This document shows, piece by piece, positions 1 through 9,909 of a DNA stretch of 64,000 bases. Under the pieces are notes generated by a model. The model made no database searches. It was not told the origin of the DNA and saw nothing but the letters and a program-made list of their open reading frames with translations. The stretch is from positions 248,001 to 312,000 of the forward strand of contig CAXXUP010000006.1 in assembly GCA_963662765.2 (NCBI GenBank), in the 5' to 3' direction. Both the position numbers and the translations under genes were made by a program. Each line of letters begins with the position of its first letter. The stretch's first letter is position 1. The DNA comes from DATMXT01 sp963662765. Its GTDB lineage: Bacteria; Bacillota; Clostridia; Oscillospirales; Feifaniaceae.

Positions 1-657
1 CTTCGCATCAAACAAGTGGTAGGTTGCCTCGGTCAGGGGGCAGGTGATGACGACGATGTCGGCCTTTGGAAGCTCTCGGTCAAGCGCATCCATTTTGACG
101 CAGCGGTCAAATCCCGCAACCTGCCTGCCGGTCGTATTGACGCCGACAATGGAAGAGACCTCGAAAGCCCGCAGCATGGCAGCTATTGTTTTGCCGATGT
201 CGCCGGCACCCACAATCAGCACCGACCTGCCGGCTAGCTCCTCGAGCGTCTCACCCGTAAAGGCCCAGCTGCGCCGCCGCCAGACGCGCTCCCGCTGTCT
301 TGAGGCCATCTCACGGGCATGCTTTACGACTTCAAGCAGTTTGCAGATGACCCATTCGGCCATGGGGATGCTGTAGAGGTCCTTGCCCTTGTGGAGAGGG
401 ATGCCGCGCCTTGCCAGTTCTTTGACCGGCATGGCTTCAACGCCGGTGGCAGTTGAATGGGCCATTTTCAGATTCGTGAACATGGGCAGCGGGTTATGCC
501 GAAAAATGCCGTAGGTCATGACGACCTCGTACTGCGCCGCCTGCTCGGGAGACAAGACCGTGTTGTCTGCCACCACGTCCATGTCGTAGCCCATGGCGCG
601 GATCTCGTCGAGCTGGGCCAGTGAGAAGGTGTGATTTGTCAACAGCAATTTGATCAT
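1..657 (-). CDS. D-isomer-specific 2-hydroxyacid dehydrogenase (3' end off the left edge)
   Basis: NAD-dependent oxidoreductase of the D-2-hydroxyacid dehydrogenase / phosphoglycerate dehydrogenase family; 219 residues are present and the C-terminal catalytic part is cut by the window edge. The Rossmann dinucleotide motif VGAGDIGKTIA is visible about residue 150, followed by the GVNTTGR region that contacts the cofactor ribose. The ATG at 657 has a GGAGGGG ribosome site that lies in the last codons of the upstream paralogue, so the two genes are translationally linked. It is similar in layout to the next gene (659-1606), suggesting a tandem duplication. Substrate unknown. Confidence 0.88.
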   Translation of the reverse strand, partial: MIKLLLTNHTFSLAQLDEIRAMGYDMDVVADNTVLSPEQAAQYEVVMTYGIFRHNPLPMFTNLKMAHSTATGVEAMPVKELARRGIPLHKGKDLYSIPMAEWVICKLLEVVKHAREMASRQRERVWRRRSWAFTGETLEELAGRSVLIVGAGDIGKTIAAMLRAFEVSSIVGVNTTGRQVAGFDRCVKMDALDRELPKADIVVITCPLTEATYHLFDAK

Positions 658-658
658 C

Positions 659-1606
659 TCAGTACCCCCTCCCCGGCGTGACAACGCCGACAAGCTGCCG
701 CCCCGCCAGATAGTTTTCGGCGTTTTGAATATAGTGCTCAAGGTAGCGGCGGGAGAGTCCCATCGTGACGCCGCAGCAGTGCGGATTCAAAATAAAGCTC
801 TTGGTGTCCCAAAGCCTCGATTCCGGCGGCACCGGTTCGACGGCGTAACAGTCGAATGCGGCGCCCATCAGAAGTCCCCCGTCAAGCATGTCAGCTAGGG
901 CCTCCTCGTCGATGATGCCGCCTCTCGACACGTTGACGATGACGGCCGTCTTCTTGCATTTTTTCAGCTGCTCTCTACCCACCAGCATCTTTGTCTTTTC
1001 GGTCAACGGCAGCGTGTTGATGAGAATATCGCACCGACTGCAGAGTTCATCCACTTGTGAAGTCGGCAGACACTCGTCAAAGTGCTCCACTTTGCGCCCG
1101 TCGGTGTTGAGCCCGATGACGCGGCAGTTGAAGGCGTGGAGTTTCTTCGCGCACTCAGCCCCGATGTCGCCGGTGCCGAGCACGCCGCAGGTGGAGCCCC
1201 ACAGCTCCCGGCTGTCGTGGGTGCCCTCCCAGCTCCATTTTTTTTCAAGGCGATAGGATTCAAAGAGCGGCGTTTGGCGAAGGATCTGCAGTGCACCGCA
1301 AATGGCCCACTCCGAGATCGACTTGCCGTAGGAGCCGCTGCCGCCGCAAAACTTGATCTGGGGATTGGCCTTCATAAATTCCACCGGCAGGTGGTTGTGT
1401 CCTGCCGTCTGCATCTGAATAAACTTGATAGTTTTCAGCTTCTCCGCATGGGCTATGATATAGGAAGCCTCGAAAAACCCGACCTCGTAATCCGTGGCGG
1501 GTGGGGGATCGTTTGGCCCTACGACGTCGATCTCATAGCCCATCCGGGCAAAGACATCGTAGCTTTCGGCCGGCCAGTCGAAATAGTTGACAGCGAGAAT
1601 TTTCAA
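659..1606 (-). CDS. D-isomer-specific 2-hydroxyacid dehydrogenase
   Basis: Protein of 315 residues with the family's NAD-binding motif GVLGTGDIGAECAKKL in the middle, the INTLPLTEKTKMLVG stretch and a C-terminal ILNPHCCG segment typical of 2-hydroxyacid dehydrogenases. A longer reading frame exists, but a TTG at 1606 preceded at eight bases by a perfect GGAGGT (1617-1622 on the plus strand) is the likely start. It probably reduces a 2-keto acid or oxidises a D-2-hydroxy acid; the substrate cannot be told from sequence. Nearness to the leucine operon hints at branched-chain keto-acid chemistry, but that is inference. Confidence 0.88.
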   Translation of the reverse strand: MKILAVNYFDWPAESYDVFARMGYEIDVVGPNDPPPATDYEVGFFEASYIIAHAEKLKTIKFIQMQTAGHNHLPVEFMKANPQIKFCGGSGSYGKSISEWAICGALQILRQTPLFESYRLEKKWSWEGTHDSRELWGSTCGVLGTGDIGAECAKKLHAFNCRVIGLNTDGRKVEHFDECLPTSQVDELCSRCDILINTLPLTEKTKMLVGREQLKKCKKTAVIVNVSRGGIIDEEALADMLDGGLLMGAAFDCYAVEPVPPESRLWDTKSFILNPHCCGVTMGLSRRYLEHYIQNAENYLAGRQLVGVVTPGRGY

Positions 1607-1662
1607 ATATGGGGCACCTCCGTTGTCGGCAGGATATAGGCCCTGCACCGCAAATTAGACAA

Positions 1663-1699
1663 AGTATAGCACATTGCGGCAAAAGCCGCAATGCGCTAT
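1663..1699 (-). promoter_or_regulatory. Inverted repeat overlapping a candidate promoter for the dehydrogenase pair
   Basis: Arms at 1666-1680 and 1685-1699 pair over 15 bases with one mismatch around an AAAA loop. Read on the minus strand, the same bases contain TTGCGG (1686-1691) and TATACT (1663-1668) separated by 17 bases, a plausible promoter for the dehydrogenases. The hairpin also follows leuB and could end leu transcription, but no run of U follows it. The role (operator, terminator or both) is not settled. Confidence 0.45.
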
Positions 1700-1729
1700 C
1701 TTGTTGTCCGTATGAGCGCAGATATAGCT

Positions 1730-2778
<1,049 letters not shown>

Positions 2779-2779
<1 letters not shown>

Positions 2780-3261
2780 CAGCCCTTAAGCGAGGCCAAA
2801 AGCCCGCCCTTGTCAATGATGCGCCCAATAAACTCCGGGAAAGCGTTTGCCTGATAGGTCTCGCCCTTTGTGATATTCGTAATGACGCCTGTCGCAAAGT
2901 CGACCGATACCTCATCCCCGGCCGCAATCCCGTCTGACGCCCCGTCGCACTCGAAGATCGGCAGTCCGATGTTGATGGCGTTGCGGTAGAAAATGCGGGC
3001 GTAGGACTTCGCGATGACGCAGGAGATACCGCAGGTCTTAATGGCGATGGGCGCGTGCTCGCGCGATGAGCCGCAGCCGAAATTGGAGCCCGCGACAATG
3101 ACATCGCCCATCTTCTTGCGGCTTTGGAAGTCCTTATCCCAGTCTTCCATGCAGTGGGCGGCGAGGTGGTCGGCGTCGGAGCTGTAGAGCTCGCGGGCCG
3201 GGACGATGGCGTCGGTGTCAATGTTGTCACCATACTTGTGGGCAGTTCCCTGTACCTTCAT
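2779..3261 (-). CDS. leuD: 3-isopropylmalate dehydratase small subunit
   Basis: Small subunit of isopropylmalate isomerase; with LeuC it converts 2-isopropylmalate to 3-isopropylmalate. It has 160 residues starting MKVQGTAHKYGDNIDTDAI; the NIDTDAI and FGCGSSREHAP motifs are diagnostic. This is the short, separate-subunit form found in archaea and clostridia. A longer upstream frame has no support. The ATG at 3261 shares one base with the leuC stop, repeating the TGATG overlap seen at leuD-leuB. Confidence 0.97.
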
Positions 3262-4532
3262 CACTTTACCTCCATAATCTGCTGCGGAGCCACAATGCGG
3301 CCGGCTATGGCCGAGGCTGCCGCCGTCGCCGGGCTCGCAAGATAAATCTCGCTGCCGACATGGCCCATGCGGCCGACAAAGTTGCGGTTTGTCGTGGCGA
3401 CGCACCGCTCACCGTCCGCTAAAATGCCCATGTAGCCGCCCAGACACGGCCCGCAGGTCGGCGTCGAGACGGCACATCCGGCATCCATGAAAATGTCAAT
3501 GTAGCCGGCCTTCATGGCCTCCCGGTAAATTTTCGGAGTGGCGGGAATGATGAGGGCCCGCACGCCTTTGGCCACTTTGCGGCCCTTGAAGATTTCGGCC
3601 GCCGCCGCCATGTCCGAAATGCGGCCGTTGGTGCAAGATCCGATGACGACCTGGTCGATTTTGATGTCGCCGGCCTCACTTGCCGGGTGCACATTGGAGG
3701 GCAGGTGGGGGAATGCGACGGTCGGGACAATCTTACTGAGGTCAAAAGCATATTCTGCCGCATATTCGGCGTCGGAGTCCGCCTCGTAGGCGGTGTAAGT
3801 CCTCGAAACCCGCTCGTCGAGGTACGCCTTAGTGATATCGTCCACCGGAAAAATAGCGTTTTTCGCGCCGCATTCGATACCCATGTTGGCCATGGAGAGC
3901 CGGTCGTCCATCGTCAGGTTTTTGATGCCGTCACCCGAAAACTCGACTGACATGTACCGGGCCCCGTCGACCCCGATTTTTCCGATGATGTTCAGCATGA
4001 CGTCCTTGCCTGAGACATAGGGGCCCATCTTGCCCGTAAGCGTCACACGAATGGCCTCCGGCACCCGAAACCACGTCTGCCCCACCGCCATGCCGGCCGC
4101 CATGTCGGTCGAGCCGACACCGGTCGAAAAGGCGCCAAGGGCACCGTAGGTACAGGTGTGCGAATCGGCCCCGATCACCATATCGCCGGCCGTGACCAGT
4201 CCCTTTTCCGGCAGCAGCGCGTGCTCGACTCCCATTTCGCCCACGTCGAAAAAGTTCTTTACACCCTGCTTGAAAGCGAAGTTGCGCCCGAGCTTGCACT
4301 GCTCGGCCGAGGCGATGTCTTTATTCGGCACAAAGTGATCGAATACGATGACCACTTTGTCCTTATCAAAAATGTTTGTAAAGCCGGCCCGCTCGAACTC
4401 CTTGGCTGCGATCGGGGTTGTGATGTCGTTGCCCAGCACCAGGTCGAGCTTTGCCATGACGAGCTGTCCCGCGCTGACGGCGGGAAGCCCGGCGTGCACT
4501 GCCATGATCTTTTGCGTCATTGTCATTCCCAT
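3261..4532 (-). CDS. leuC: 3-isopropylmalate dehydratase large subunit
   Basis: Large, [4Fe-4S] subunit of isopropylmalate isomerase, 423 residues. The cluster cysteines are in GSCTNGR and in CGPCLGG; DSHTCTYGALGAF and the N-terminal MTQKIMAVHAG are also family features. The start MGMTMTQ at 4532 is chosen because GGAGGT lies six bases upstream (4539-4544 on the plus strand). It follows leuA after 13 bases and overlaps leuD by one base. Confidence 0.97.
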   Translation of the reverse strand: MGMTMTQKIMAVHAGLPAVSAGQLVMAKLDLVLGNDITTPIAAKEFERAGFTNIFDKDKVVIVFDHFVPNKDIASAEQCKLGRNFAFKQGVKNFFDVGEMGVEHALLPEKGLVTAGDMVIGADSHTCTYGALGAFSTGVGSTDMAAGMAVGQTWFRVPEAIRVTLTGKMGPYVSGKDVMLNIIGKIGVDGARYMSVEFSGDGIKNLTMDDRLSMANMGIECGAKNAIFPVDDITKAYLDERVSRTYTAYEADSDAEYAAEYAFDLSKIVPTVAFPHLPSNVHPASEAGDIKIDQVVIGSCTNGRISDMAAAAEIFKGRKVAKGVRALIIPATPKIYREAMKAGYIDIFMDAGCAVSTPTCGPCLGGYMGILADGERCVATTNRNFVGRMGHVGSEIYLASPATAAASAIAGRIVAPQQIMEVK

Positions 4533-4545
4533 GTGAATACCTCCT

Positions 4546-6060
4546 CTAGGCCGCAGTGGCCTCCACAATTTTATTGATGCCGTTGATGTAGGCCGTAATG
4601 CTCGCTTCGATGATGTCGGTGCTGATGTCGCTGCCGGTATAAATATCGCCGCCAAAGGCCAGTTTGACCATGACTTCGCCCAAGGCTTCCTGTCCCTCGC
4701 TGACCGAGCGGATGGTGTAGTCGTCGATCTGGCAGGCAACATTCACGATCTTACCCACCGCAAAATACGCGGCGTCGATGGGACCGTCCCCGGTGGCAGT
4801 TGCCTCGTAAATATTTCCGCCGTGGGACATTTTCACGGTCGCGGTCGGCGTCACATGGGTGCCGGTCGTTATTGTAAATTCCTCTAAGGCGTATTTCCCA
4901 TCGTCGACCTTTGTTTTTTGCGCTGTCGCGAGCGCGATGAGGTCGTCGTCGGATATGTTCTTTTTCTTGTCGGCAAGGGCCTTGAACTGTTCGAAGGCGG
5001 AGGCCAAGGCCCCGTTTTCAAGCTGATACCCGAGCGTCTTCAGCCGATCGTCAAAGGCGTGCTTGCCCGAGTGCTTGCCCAGCACCATACGGTTTTGCAC
5101 AAGGCCGACGCTCTCGGGCAGCATGATCTCGTAAGTCAGCGGGTTACTCAAAACGCCGTGCTGGTGGATGCCCGCCTCGTGGGCGAAGGCGTTGGCCCCG
5201 ATGATGGGCTTGTTGGGGGCAATCGGCACGCCGATGATGGAGAAAAGCAGTTTGGCCGTTTTAACGATCTCCTTCGTATTGATTTTGCACTCAAAGCCGA
5301 AGTGCTCCTTGCGGGTGGCCATGAGCATTACGACCTCCTCGAGGCTGGCGTTGCCGGCCCGCTCACCGATGCCGCCTACGGCGACTTCCACCTGGTCGCA
5401 CCCCGCCATAATGGCGGCAATGGAGTTGGCGGTTGCCATACCGAGGTCGTCGTGGCAGTGGGTGGAGAGTGTGATGTTCTGGGTCTCCGGAACGTTTTTG
5501 CGGATGTAGGTGAACATCTCGGTGATCTCCTGTGGCGTGGCGTAGCCGACGGTGTCGGGCAGGTTGATGACACCGGCCCCCGCCTTGATGGCGGTATCGA
5601 CGACCCGGGCAAGGAACGGCAGGCTGGAGCGGGAGGCGTCCTCCGCCGAAAACTCCACATTCGGGCAGTGGCTTTTTGCGAGGCGCACCATTTCGTCAAT
5701 ACGGGCGATGACCTCGTCCGGGGTCATGCGCAGCTTATACTCCATGTGGATGTCGCTCGTCGCAATAAAGACATGGATTAAGGGGTCTTTAGCGTCCTTG
5801 ACGGCGGCTGCCGCCTTTTCCACGTCGCCCCGGTTGGCGCGAGCCAGGCTGCCTACCCGGCAGTTTTTTACGGTGCGGGCTATTTGCTGCACTGCATTGA
5901 AGTCGTCTGGGGACGCCGCGGCAAATCCGGCCTCGATGATGTCAACGCCCAAGGCGTCGAGCTGTCTGGCCATTTCCAGCTTTTCCTTGGTGGTCATGCT
6001 GCATCCGGGGGACTGTTCACCGTCTCTCAGCGTTGTGTCAAAAATACGAATTTTCCTCAT
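4546..6060 (-). CDS. leuA: 2-isopropylmalate synthase
   Basis: Condenses acetyl-CoA with 2-oxoisovalerate, the committed step of leucine synthesis. The 504 residues begin MRKIRIFDTTLRDGEQSPG, the catalytic signature of the DRE-TIM metallolyase fold; the metal-binding STHCHDDLG follows near residue 200. The last ~130 residues form the LeuA regulatory domain that normally gives leucine feedback inhibition. The frame is open further upstream, but GGAGAA just before 6060 marks the start. It is the first gene after the T-box leader, so it is controlled both by attenuation and probably by feedback. Confidence 0.97.
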   Translation of the reverse strand: MRKIRIFDTTLRDGEQSPGCSMTTKEKLEMARQLDALGVDIIEAGFAAASPDDFNAVQQIARTVKNCRVGSLARANRGDVEKAAAAVKDAKDPLIHVFIATSDIHMEYKLRMTPDEVIARIDEMVRLAKSHCPNVEFSAEDASRSSLPFLARVVDTAIKAGAGVINLPDTVGYATPQEITEMFTYIRKNVPETQNITLSTHCHDDLGMATANSIAAIMAGCDQVEVAVGGIGERAGNASLEEVVMLMATRKEHFGFECKINTKEIVKTAKLLFSIIGVPIAPNKPIIGANAFAHEAGIHQHGVLSNPLTYEIMLPESVGLVQNRMVLGKHSGKHAFDDRLKTLGYQLENGALASAFEQFKALADKKKNISDDDLIALATAQKTKVDDGKYALEEFTITTGTHVTPTATVKMSHGGNIYEATATGDGPIDAAYFAVGKIVNVACQIDDYTIRSVSEGQEALGEVMVKLAFGGDIYTGSDISTDIIEASITAYINGINKIVEATAA

Positions 6061-6083
6061 GGCGATTCTCCTTCTTAATGAAT

Positions 6084-6360
6084 AAAAAAAGCCCCGTCCC
6101 TCGCTTTCGCGAGAGACGGGGCTACTGCTCCGTGGTACCACTCTCATTGACGCAAAAAATGCGTCCACTTTGGGGCGTCGGCAAACATTGCGAACACCTG
6201 CCCATGATAACGGCGGGCAACCCGACCTTTCTACTTGCCTTGCGGCTTTCAATCGGCTGCTCCGGGGTGAGTTTCGCAAAAAATCCGCGCACTGTCTCGC
6301 ACCAAACGACAGCTCTCTGAAGCGGCGGGTGTTCTTTGCCTGGTCCCCATCAATGCATTT
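6084..6360 (-). promoter_or_regulatory. Leucine T-box leader (tRNA-Leu-sensing riboswitch)
   Basis: The minus-strand leader contains the conserved T-box AGAGTGGTACCACGGA (plus 6130-6145). It is followed by a GC-rich intrinsic terminator at 6084-6122 (stem GCCCCGTC..GACGGGGC, then a U run) that directly precedes leuA. Stem I shows the AGAGAGC motif. A specifier bulge reading GAAACTCACC places the codon CTC (plus 6269-6271), so the sensed tRNA is tRNA-Leu(GAG). In this family uncharged tRNA pairs with the T-box and stabilises the antiterminator, switching on leuACDB when leucine is scarce. Confidence 0.93.
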
Positions 6361-6375
6361 TATGATATTGCAACT

Positions 6376-6404
6376 ATGATACCGGAAAATGCGCTCCGCG
6401 TCAA
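6376..6404 (-). promoter_or_regulatory. Promoter of the leu operon
   Basis: On the minus strand TTGACG (plus 6399-6404) and TATCAT (plus 6376-6381) are separated by exactly 17 bases and lie directly upstream of the T-box leader. This is a good match to the housekeeping sigma consensus. Confidence 0.8.
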
Positions 6405-6501
6405 TCGGAACTAAGCCCCAAAAATTTGCACAATCAGCTTGTCAATTACTGTGCAATATGCTGCTTTTGTGGCAAATTCCCGCATTGCACAAATTTTCCG
6501 G

Positions 6502-7011
6502 TCAGGGCAGCTTCGCGTAGGTCACCGTTTTTTCCGCCCGCGGCTTTGGGGCGGGTCTCTCGTCCGGGTACCCTACGGCAAGACTGCCGTGCACCATCTG
6601 CCCCGTGGGCAGTCCCGCGCCCCGCAAAAAGGCGTCGATTGCGGACTCCTCCCGCCTGCGGGTCAGGTTGTTGATCCAGCAAGAGCCAAGTCCCAGCGAA
6701 TGAGCTGCCAGCATCATACACATGATGGCGTTTGCGCAGTCGGACCCGGGGTTGAAGGCGCGGGGGTCGCCGCTGTAAGAGACGACGACAATTGCCGGCG
6801 CCCCGTAGCCAAGCTCCGCCCCGGCCGCCTCGCGCAGCGCCGCAAGCGAGGCACCCTGAAATACGAGAAAATGCCAGCCCTGCGCGTTCATACCGGAGGG
6901 GGCGGCCCGTCCGGCATCAAGCACTGCAGTGAGCAGCTCACCGGGCACTTCGTCCGGCCGGTACTTGCGGATGCTGCGGCGTTCTTTAATGGCTTTTAAG
7001 ACTTCGTTCAT
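6502..7011 (-). CDS. Nitroreductase family protein
   Basis: FMN-dependent oxidoreductase, 169 residues, of the short nitroreductase type. The N-terminal KAIKERRSIRKYRP is the flavin-phosphate binding signature; AGRAAPSGMNAQGWHFLVF and the later GLGSCWINNL are further family segments. The start MNEVLKAI at 7011 has AAGGAG upstream; the longer frame adds only an unsupported extension. Substrate unknown. It is followed by the leu T-box promoter region and preceded by a creatininase-family gene in the same direction. Confidence 0.9.
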   Translation of the reverse strand: MNEVLKAIKERRSIRKYRPDEVPGELLTAVLDAGRAAPSGMNAQGWHFLVFQGASLAALREAAGAELGYGAPAIVVVSYSGDPRAFNPGSDCANAIMCMMLAAHSLGLGSCWINNLTRRREESAIDAFLRGAGLPTGQMVHGSLAVGYPDERPAPKPRAEKTVTYAKLP

Positions 7012-7056
7012 CGCACGCTCCTTACGTTCAAACAGCAAGTGGGAAAAGGCAAAGCG

Positions 7057-7821
7057 TCAAACCTCTTTAAGCTTAGCCTTCTTGAATTCTTCCATGAAAT
7101 CAACGATATAGTCGGCCGTCGCCTGCAGCATTTCACGGCCCCACTCTGCGGTGGCGTCCTTTGGATGATCGGCGCCAAACCAACCGTTGTCCGAAATATC
7201 CTTTGTGTGGCGCGGTATGGTGTGCTCGATGCCCTTAAATTTCACGGTCTTGATGGTGGAGCCCACGATCTCATCGGTCACATTCGCAAGCGTCATATCC
7301 CGGATAGCCGCCGTGTCGACGAGCGCTGGGTCGATGGCGAGCATGGCCGCCGTCTCCTCGCCGCCGCCGTGTCCGCCCTTCCAGGCCGGATTCAGGTCCC
7401 AGGCCATGAGCCACCAGTTCATAATGACGGACATGCCCCCCTTGCGGTCGAGGTCAAACCCGACCCGCTCCAGCGGGATGATGTTGCCGCCGTGGCCGTT
7501 CAAAAAGACGAATTTGCGCGCCCCGTGCCGGTACAGATTTTCGCAGATTTTGGACATCATCTGATAAAACACTTCGTGCCCCAAGGTCACCGTTCCGGGG
7601 TAGTCGCTCAAAAGATCGCACACGGCGTAGGGGAGGGTGGGTGCGATGAGCACGTCGCTCTTTTCTTCAATGAGCTCTAAGATGCGGTTCGGGATGATGG
7701 TGTCGGTGCCGAGCGCCAGATGGGTCCCGTGGCACTCAAGGCTGCCCGTTGCAATGATGACCATGTCATGATGTTTAAAATACTCGCCTGCCTGCACCCA
7801 GGTGATGTTTTCCAGTCTCAT
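7057..7821 (-). CDS. Creatininase family protein
   Basis: Metal-dependent amidohydrolase of the creatininase / creatinine amidohydrolase fold, 254 residues. The signature ATGSLECHGTHLALGTD (about residue 30) supplies zinc ligands, and FLNGHGGN and KGGHGGGEETAAML are the other metal and substrate segments. The start MRLENITW at 7821 is preferred over an upstream ATG because GGGAG precedes it and the family begins here. Actual members hydrolyse creatinine, formamidopyrimidines or cofactor precursors; no substrate can be assigned. Confidence 0.88.
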   Translation of the reverse strand: MRLENITWVQAGEYFKHHDMVIIATGSLECHGTHLALGTDTIIPNRILELIEEKSDVLIAPTLPYAVCDLLSDYPGTVTLGHEVFYQMMSKICENLYRHGARKFVFLNGHGGNIIPLERVGFDLDRKGGMSVIMNWWLMAWDLNPAWKGGHGGGEETAAMLAIDPALVDTAAIRDMTLANVTDEIVGSTIKTVKFKGIEHTIPRHTKDISDNGWFGADHPKDATAEWGREMLQATADYIVDFMEEFKKAKLKEV

Positions 7822-7902
7822 CGTCAGCGTCTCCCTTGTAAAATAATGGTGCTTCAAGTATATCACGCGGCAAAAAAACTTTCAATTCTTTCGGGATAAG
7901 CC

Positions 7903-7931
7903 TTGACTTCTCGCAAGTCCCCAGCTATAAT
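7903..7931 (+). promoter_or_regulatory. Promoter of tRNA-Ala
   Basis: TTGACT (7903-7908) and a consensus TATAAT (7926-7931) are separated by 17 bases; the tRNA begins 22 bases after the -10 box. Confidence 0.85.
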
Positions 7932-7952
7932 AATAAAGCACTTGCGAAATTT

Positions 7953-8028
<76 letters not shown>

Positions 8029-8037
8029 AAGAAAAAG

Positions 8038-8077
8038 CTCCGGAAACCGTTGGTTTGAACGGTTCCGGAGTTTTTTT
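8038..8077 (+). terminator. Intrinsic terminator of tRNA-Ala
   Basis: CTCCGGAAACCGTT pairs with AACGGTTCCGGAG (one bulge) and is followed by seven T. Confidence 0.9.
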
Positions 8078-8412
8078 ATCTTGATTGAACATATTGATTC
8101 TCTGTCCGCTAAAGTACCTAAAATTCGGCCTATTCCTACTTTGTAACTGCTCGACGGTCGAGCTATATTGCATTATTTATTTTCTGGGGCTCATCATAGC
8201 TGACATCCTGATATTTTCGCAGCATTTTTCGATGTATGTCCCCATTCATTGGCGTTTGTCGCGGGCCGGCCTATCTACGCGTTTTGTTTCACATTCAAAT
8301 GCTGCGCTGCCAAAAAATTATTTTCTTGACTTTTACCTTATAATATTATTAAATTATAGATTATAAAATGAAAACGTATGATATCGTTTTTAAGAAGGAG
8401 TCTGTTTTCCGT
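8078..8412. other. AT-rich gap before the MFS gene
   Basis: About 335 bases without a convincing gene. It is AT-rich, especially from 8320 on, and must hold the promoter of the downstream transporter. A TTGACT at 8327-8332 is the best -35 candidate, but no well-spaced -10 goes with it. Nothing else is recognised. Confidence 0.5.
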
Positions 8413-9717
8413 ATGAAATCTAAGGGGGCTTTCCGGCTAAAATTCCTCCTCGACATCCCTACTTTCTGGAAGAGGCAGCAACGCGATTGGAAAGTTACGG
8501 TGGCGCGGACCTCGCTTGAAAGATTCGGGTATCAGATGGTTTATCCCTATCTTTCAATTTTTATCGTAGCGCTTGGAGCAAACAAGACTGAGCTAGGTCT
8601 CATAACCAGCATCGGGATGATTATAACCGGTCTGGTGGCGCCTTTCATCGGCAATCGCATCGATCAGACCGGCCCTAAGAAAATATACCTTTTAGGGATT
8701 GCGATGCTGGTAGCTGCATACCTCACCTATAGCTTTGCAATGACATGGCAGGCTGCCGCTGCAGGAATGATCATTTACTATATAGGCGAGGGGATAAGTA
8801 TCCATGGTTGTGCCACAATCTGCGGGAATTGTCTCGTCAATTGTGACAGAGCCAAAGGAATGCTGGTCTGCGAATCCATTGCGGCCGGGCTTTTGGGGAT
8901 GCTCGGGCCGATGCTGTCGGCGTGGATGCTGGTTAATTTAATGGGTGTTACCGGGTCTCCGTCGAACGCAAGCGAGATCAGACCGCTGTTCTACGTTCCG
9001 ATGGTTGCCACGATGATCTCGTTTATCCTGATTTTAACGATGTTGTCAAACCACAAATGGGTAGCAAAGAATAAGCCCGGTTTGCATATTTTTAAAGACG
9101 GAGCCGAGATCCTCAAAGGCAACAAAAATGCGCAAAAATGGCTGATCATCGGGGCCATCACGTACATGCCGAGGGGGATGATCCTGCCTTTTTGCCAAGT
9201 ATTTGCCCAAGAGGTAAAAGGAGCCGACGTCGTCACGCTCGGAGGCATGGTAACGGCGGCCGCCCTTACGTCCGTATTGTTCGGGTATCCGGTCGGAGCC
9301 CTTGCAGATAAAATCGGCAGAAAAAAAGTTCTGTACATAATAACGCCGCTGTTTTGGCTCTCGAACATCCTGCTGGTTTTGGCACCTTCACCGGCATTTT
9401 TAATCCTTGCCGGTATTTTACAGGGATTTTTCTTCATAGGTTCCCCGCTTTCAGCGACGATTCAAAGGGAGCTGGTCGCCCCGGAAGTGATGGGAAGATG
9501 GATTGGTCTCAACAAGCTTGTCACGGCGTTTGTCGTTGCGGGCATGGCTTTCATCAGCGGTATCATTTACGATCAGATGGGACCTCAATATGTATTTCTG
9601 CTCTACGTGGCCATTGATATCGTGATAAGGCTCCCCCTCCTGATCAGCATGCCCGAGACGCTCAATTATAAAGTCGGCCAACAGTCTGCCGACAAGGAAG
9701 AAACGTTGACCAAGTAA
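8413..9717 (+). CDS. MFS transporter
   Basis: Major facilitator superfamily permease, 434 residues with about 12 hydrophobic segments. The loop motif GALADKIGRKKVL between segments 8 and 9 and the paired N-terminal PFIGNRIDQTGPKKIY loop mark the two halves. The ATG at 8413 follows AAGAAGGAG (8392-8400); an upstream in-frame ATG at 8368 lacks a ribosome site. Substrate unknown; drug or small-metabolite efflux is common in this subgroup. It stands alone, with a strong terminator after it, in the interval between the intact tRNA-Ala and its remnants. Confidence 0.85.
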   Translation: MKSKGAFRLKFLLDIPTFWKRQQRDWKVTVARTSLERFGYQMVYPYLSIFIVALGANKTELGLITSIGMIITGLVAPFIGNRIDQTGPKKIYLLGIAMLVAAYLTYSFAMTWQAAAAGMIIYYIGEGISIHGCATICGNCLVNCDRAKGMLVCESIAAGLLGMLGPMLSAWMLVNLMGVTGSPSNASEIRPLFYVPMVATMISFILILTMLSNHKWVAKNKPGLHIFKDGAEILKGNKNAQKWLIIGAITYMPRGMILPFCQVFAQEVKGADVVTLGGMVTAAALTSVLFGYPVGALADKIGRKKVLYIITPLFWLSNILLVLAPSPAFLILAGILQGFFFIGSPLSATIQRELVAPEVMGRWIGLNKLVTAFVVAGMAFISGIIYDQMGPQYVFLLYVAIDIVIRLPLLISMPETLNYKVGQQSADKEETLTK

Positions 9718-9749
9718 GGAGAGAACGTTTCGGTTCCACACATAAATTC

Positions 9750-9784
9750 AACAAATCCCGTCTCGGCTTGAGACGGGATTTGTT
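9750..9784 (+). terminator. Intrinsic terminator of the MFS gene
   Basis: AACAAATCCCGTCTC pairs with GAGACGGGATTTGTT across a four-base loop. The stem is strong in both orientations, so it may also serve the convergent glycosidase gene. Confidence 0.8.
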
Positions 9785-9909
9785 ATGATAGCCATCGTTT
9801 GGCGATGCGGTTTTGGAGGCGGGATTTGAACCGTGACGAATTCCTCCGGACCGTCACACTTGCGATGAGCAAAACCGGGTCATTTACAAGACGATGTCCG
9901 GCGGCGGTA

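Noticed and set aside
4918..5781. 287-residue plus-strand open frame inside leuA
   Set aside because: Antisense shadow in GC-rich DNA; leuA on the other strand is full length with all motifs.
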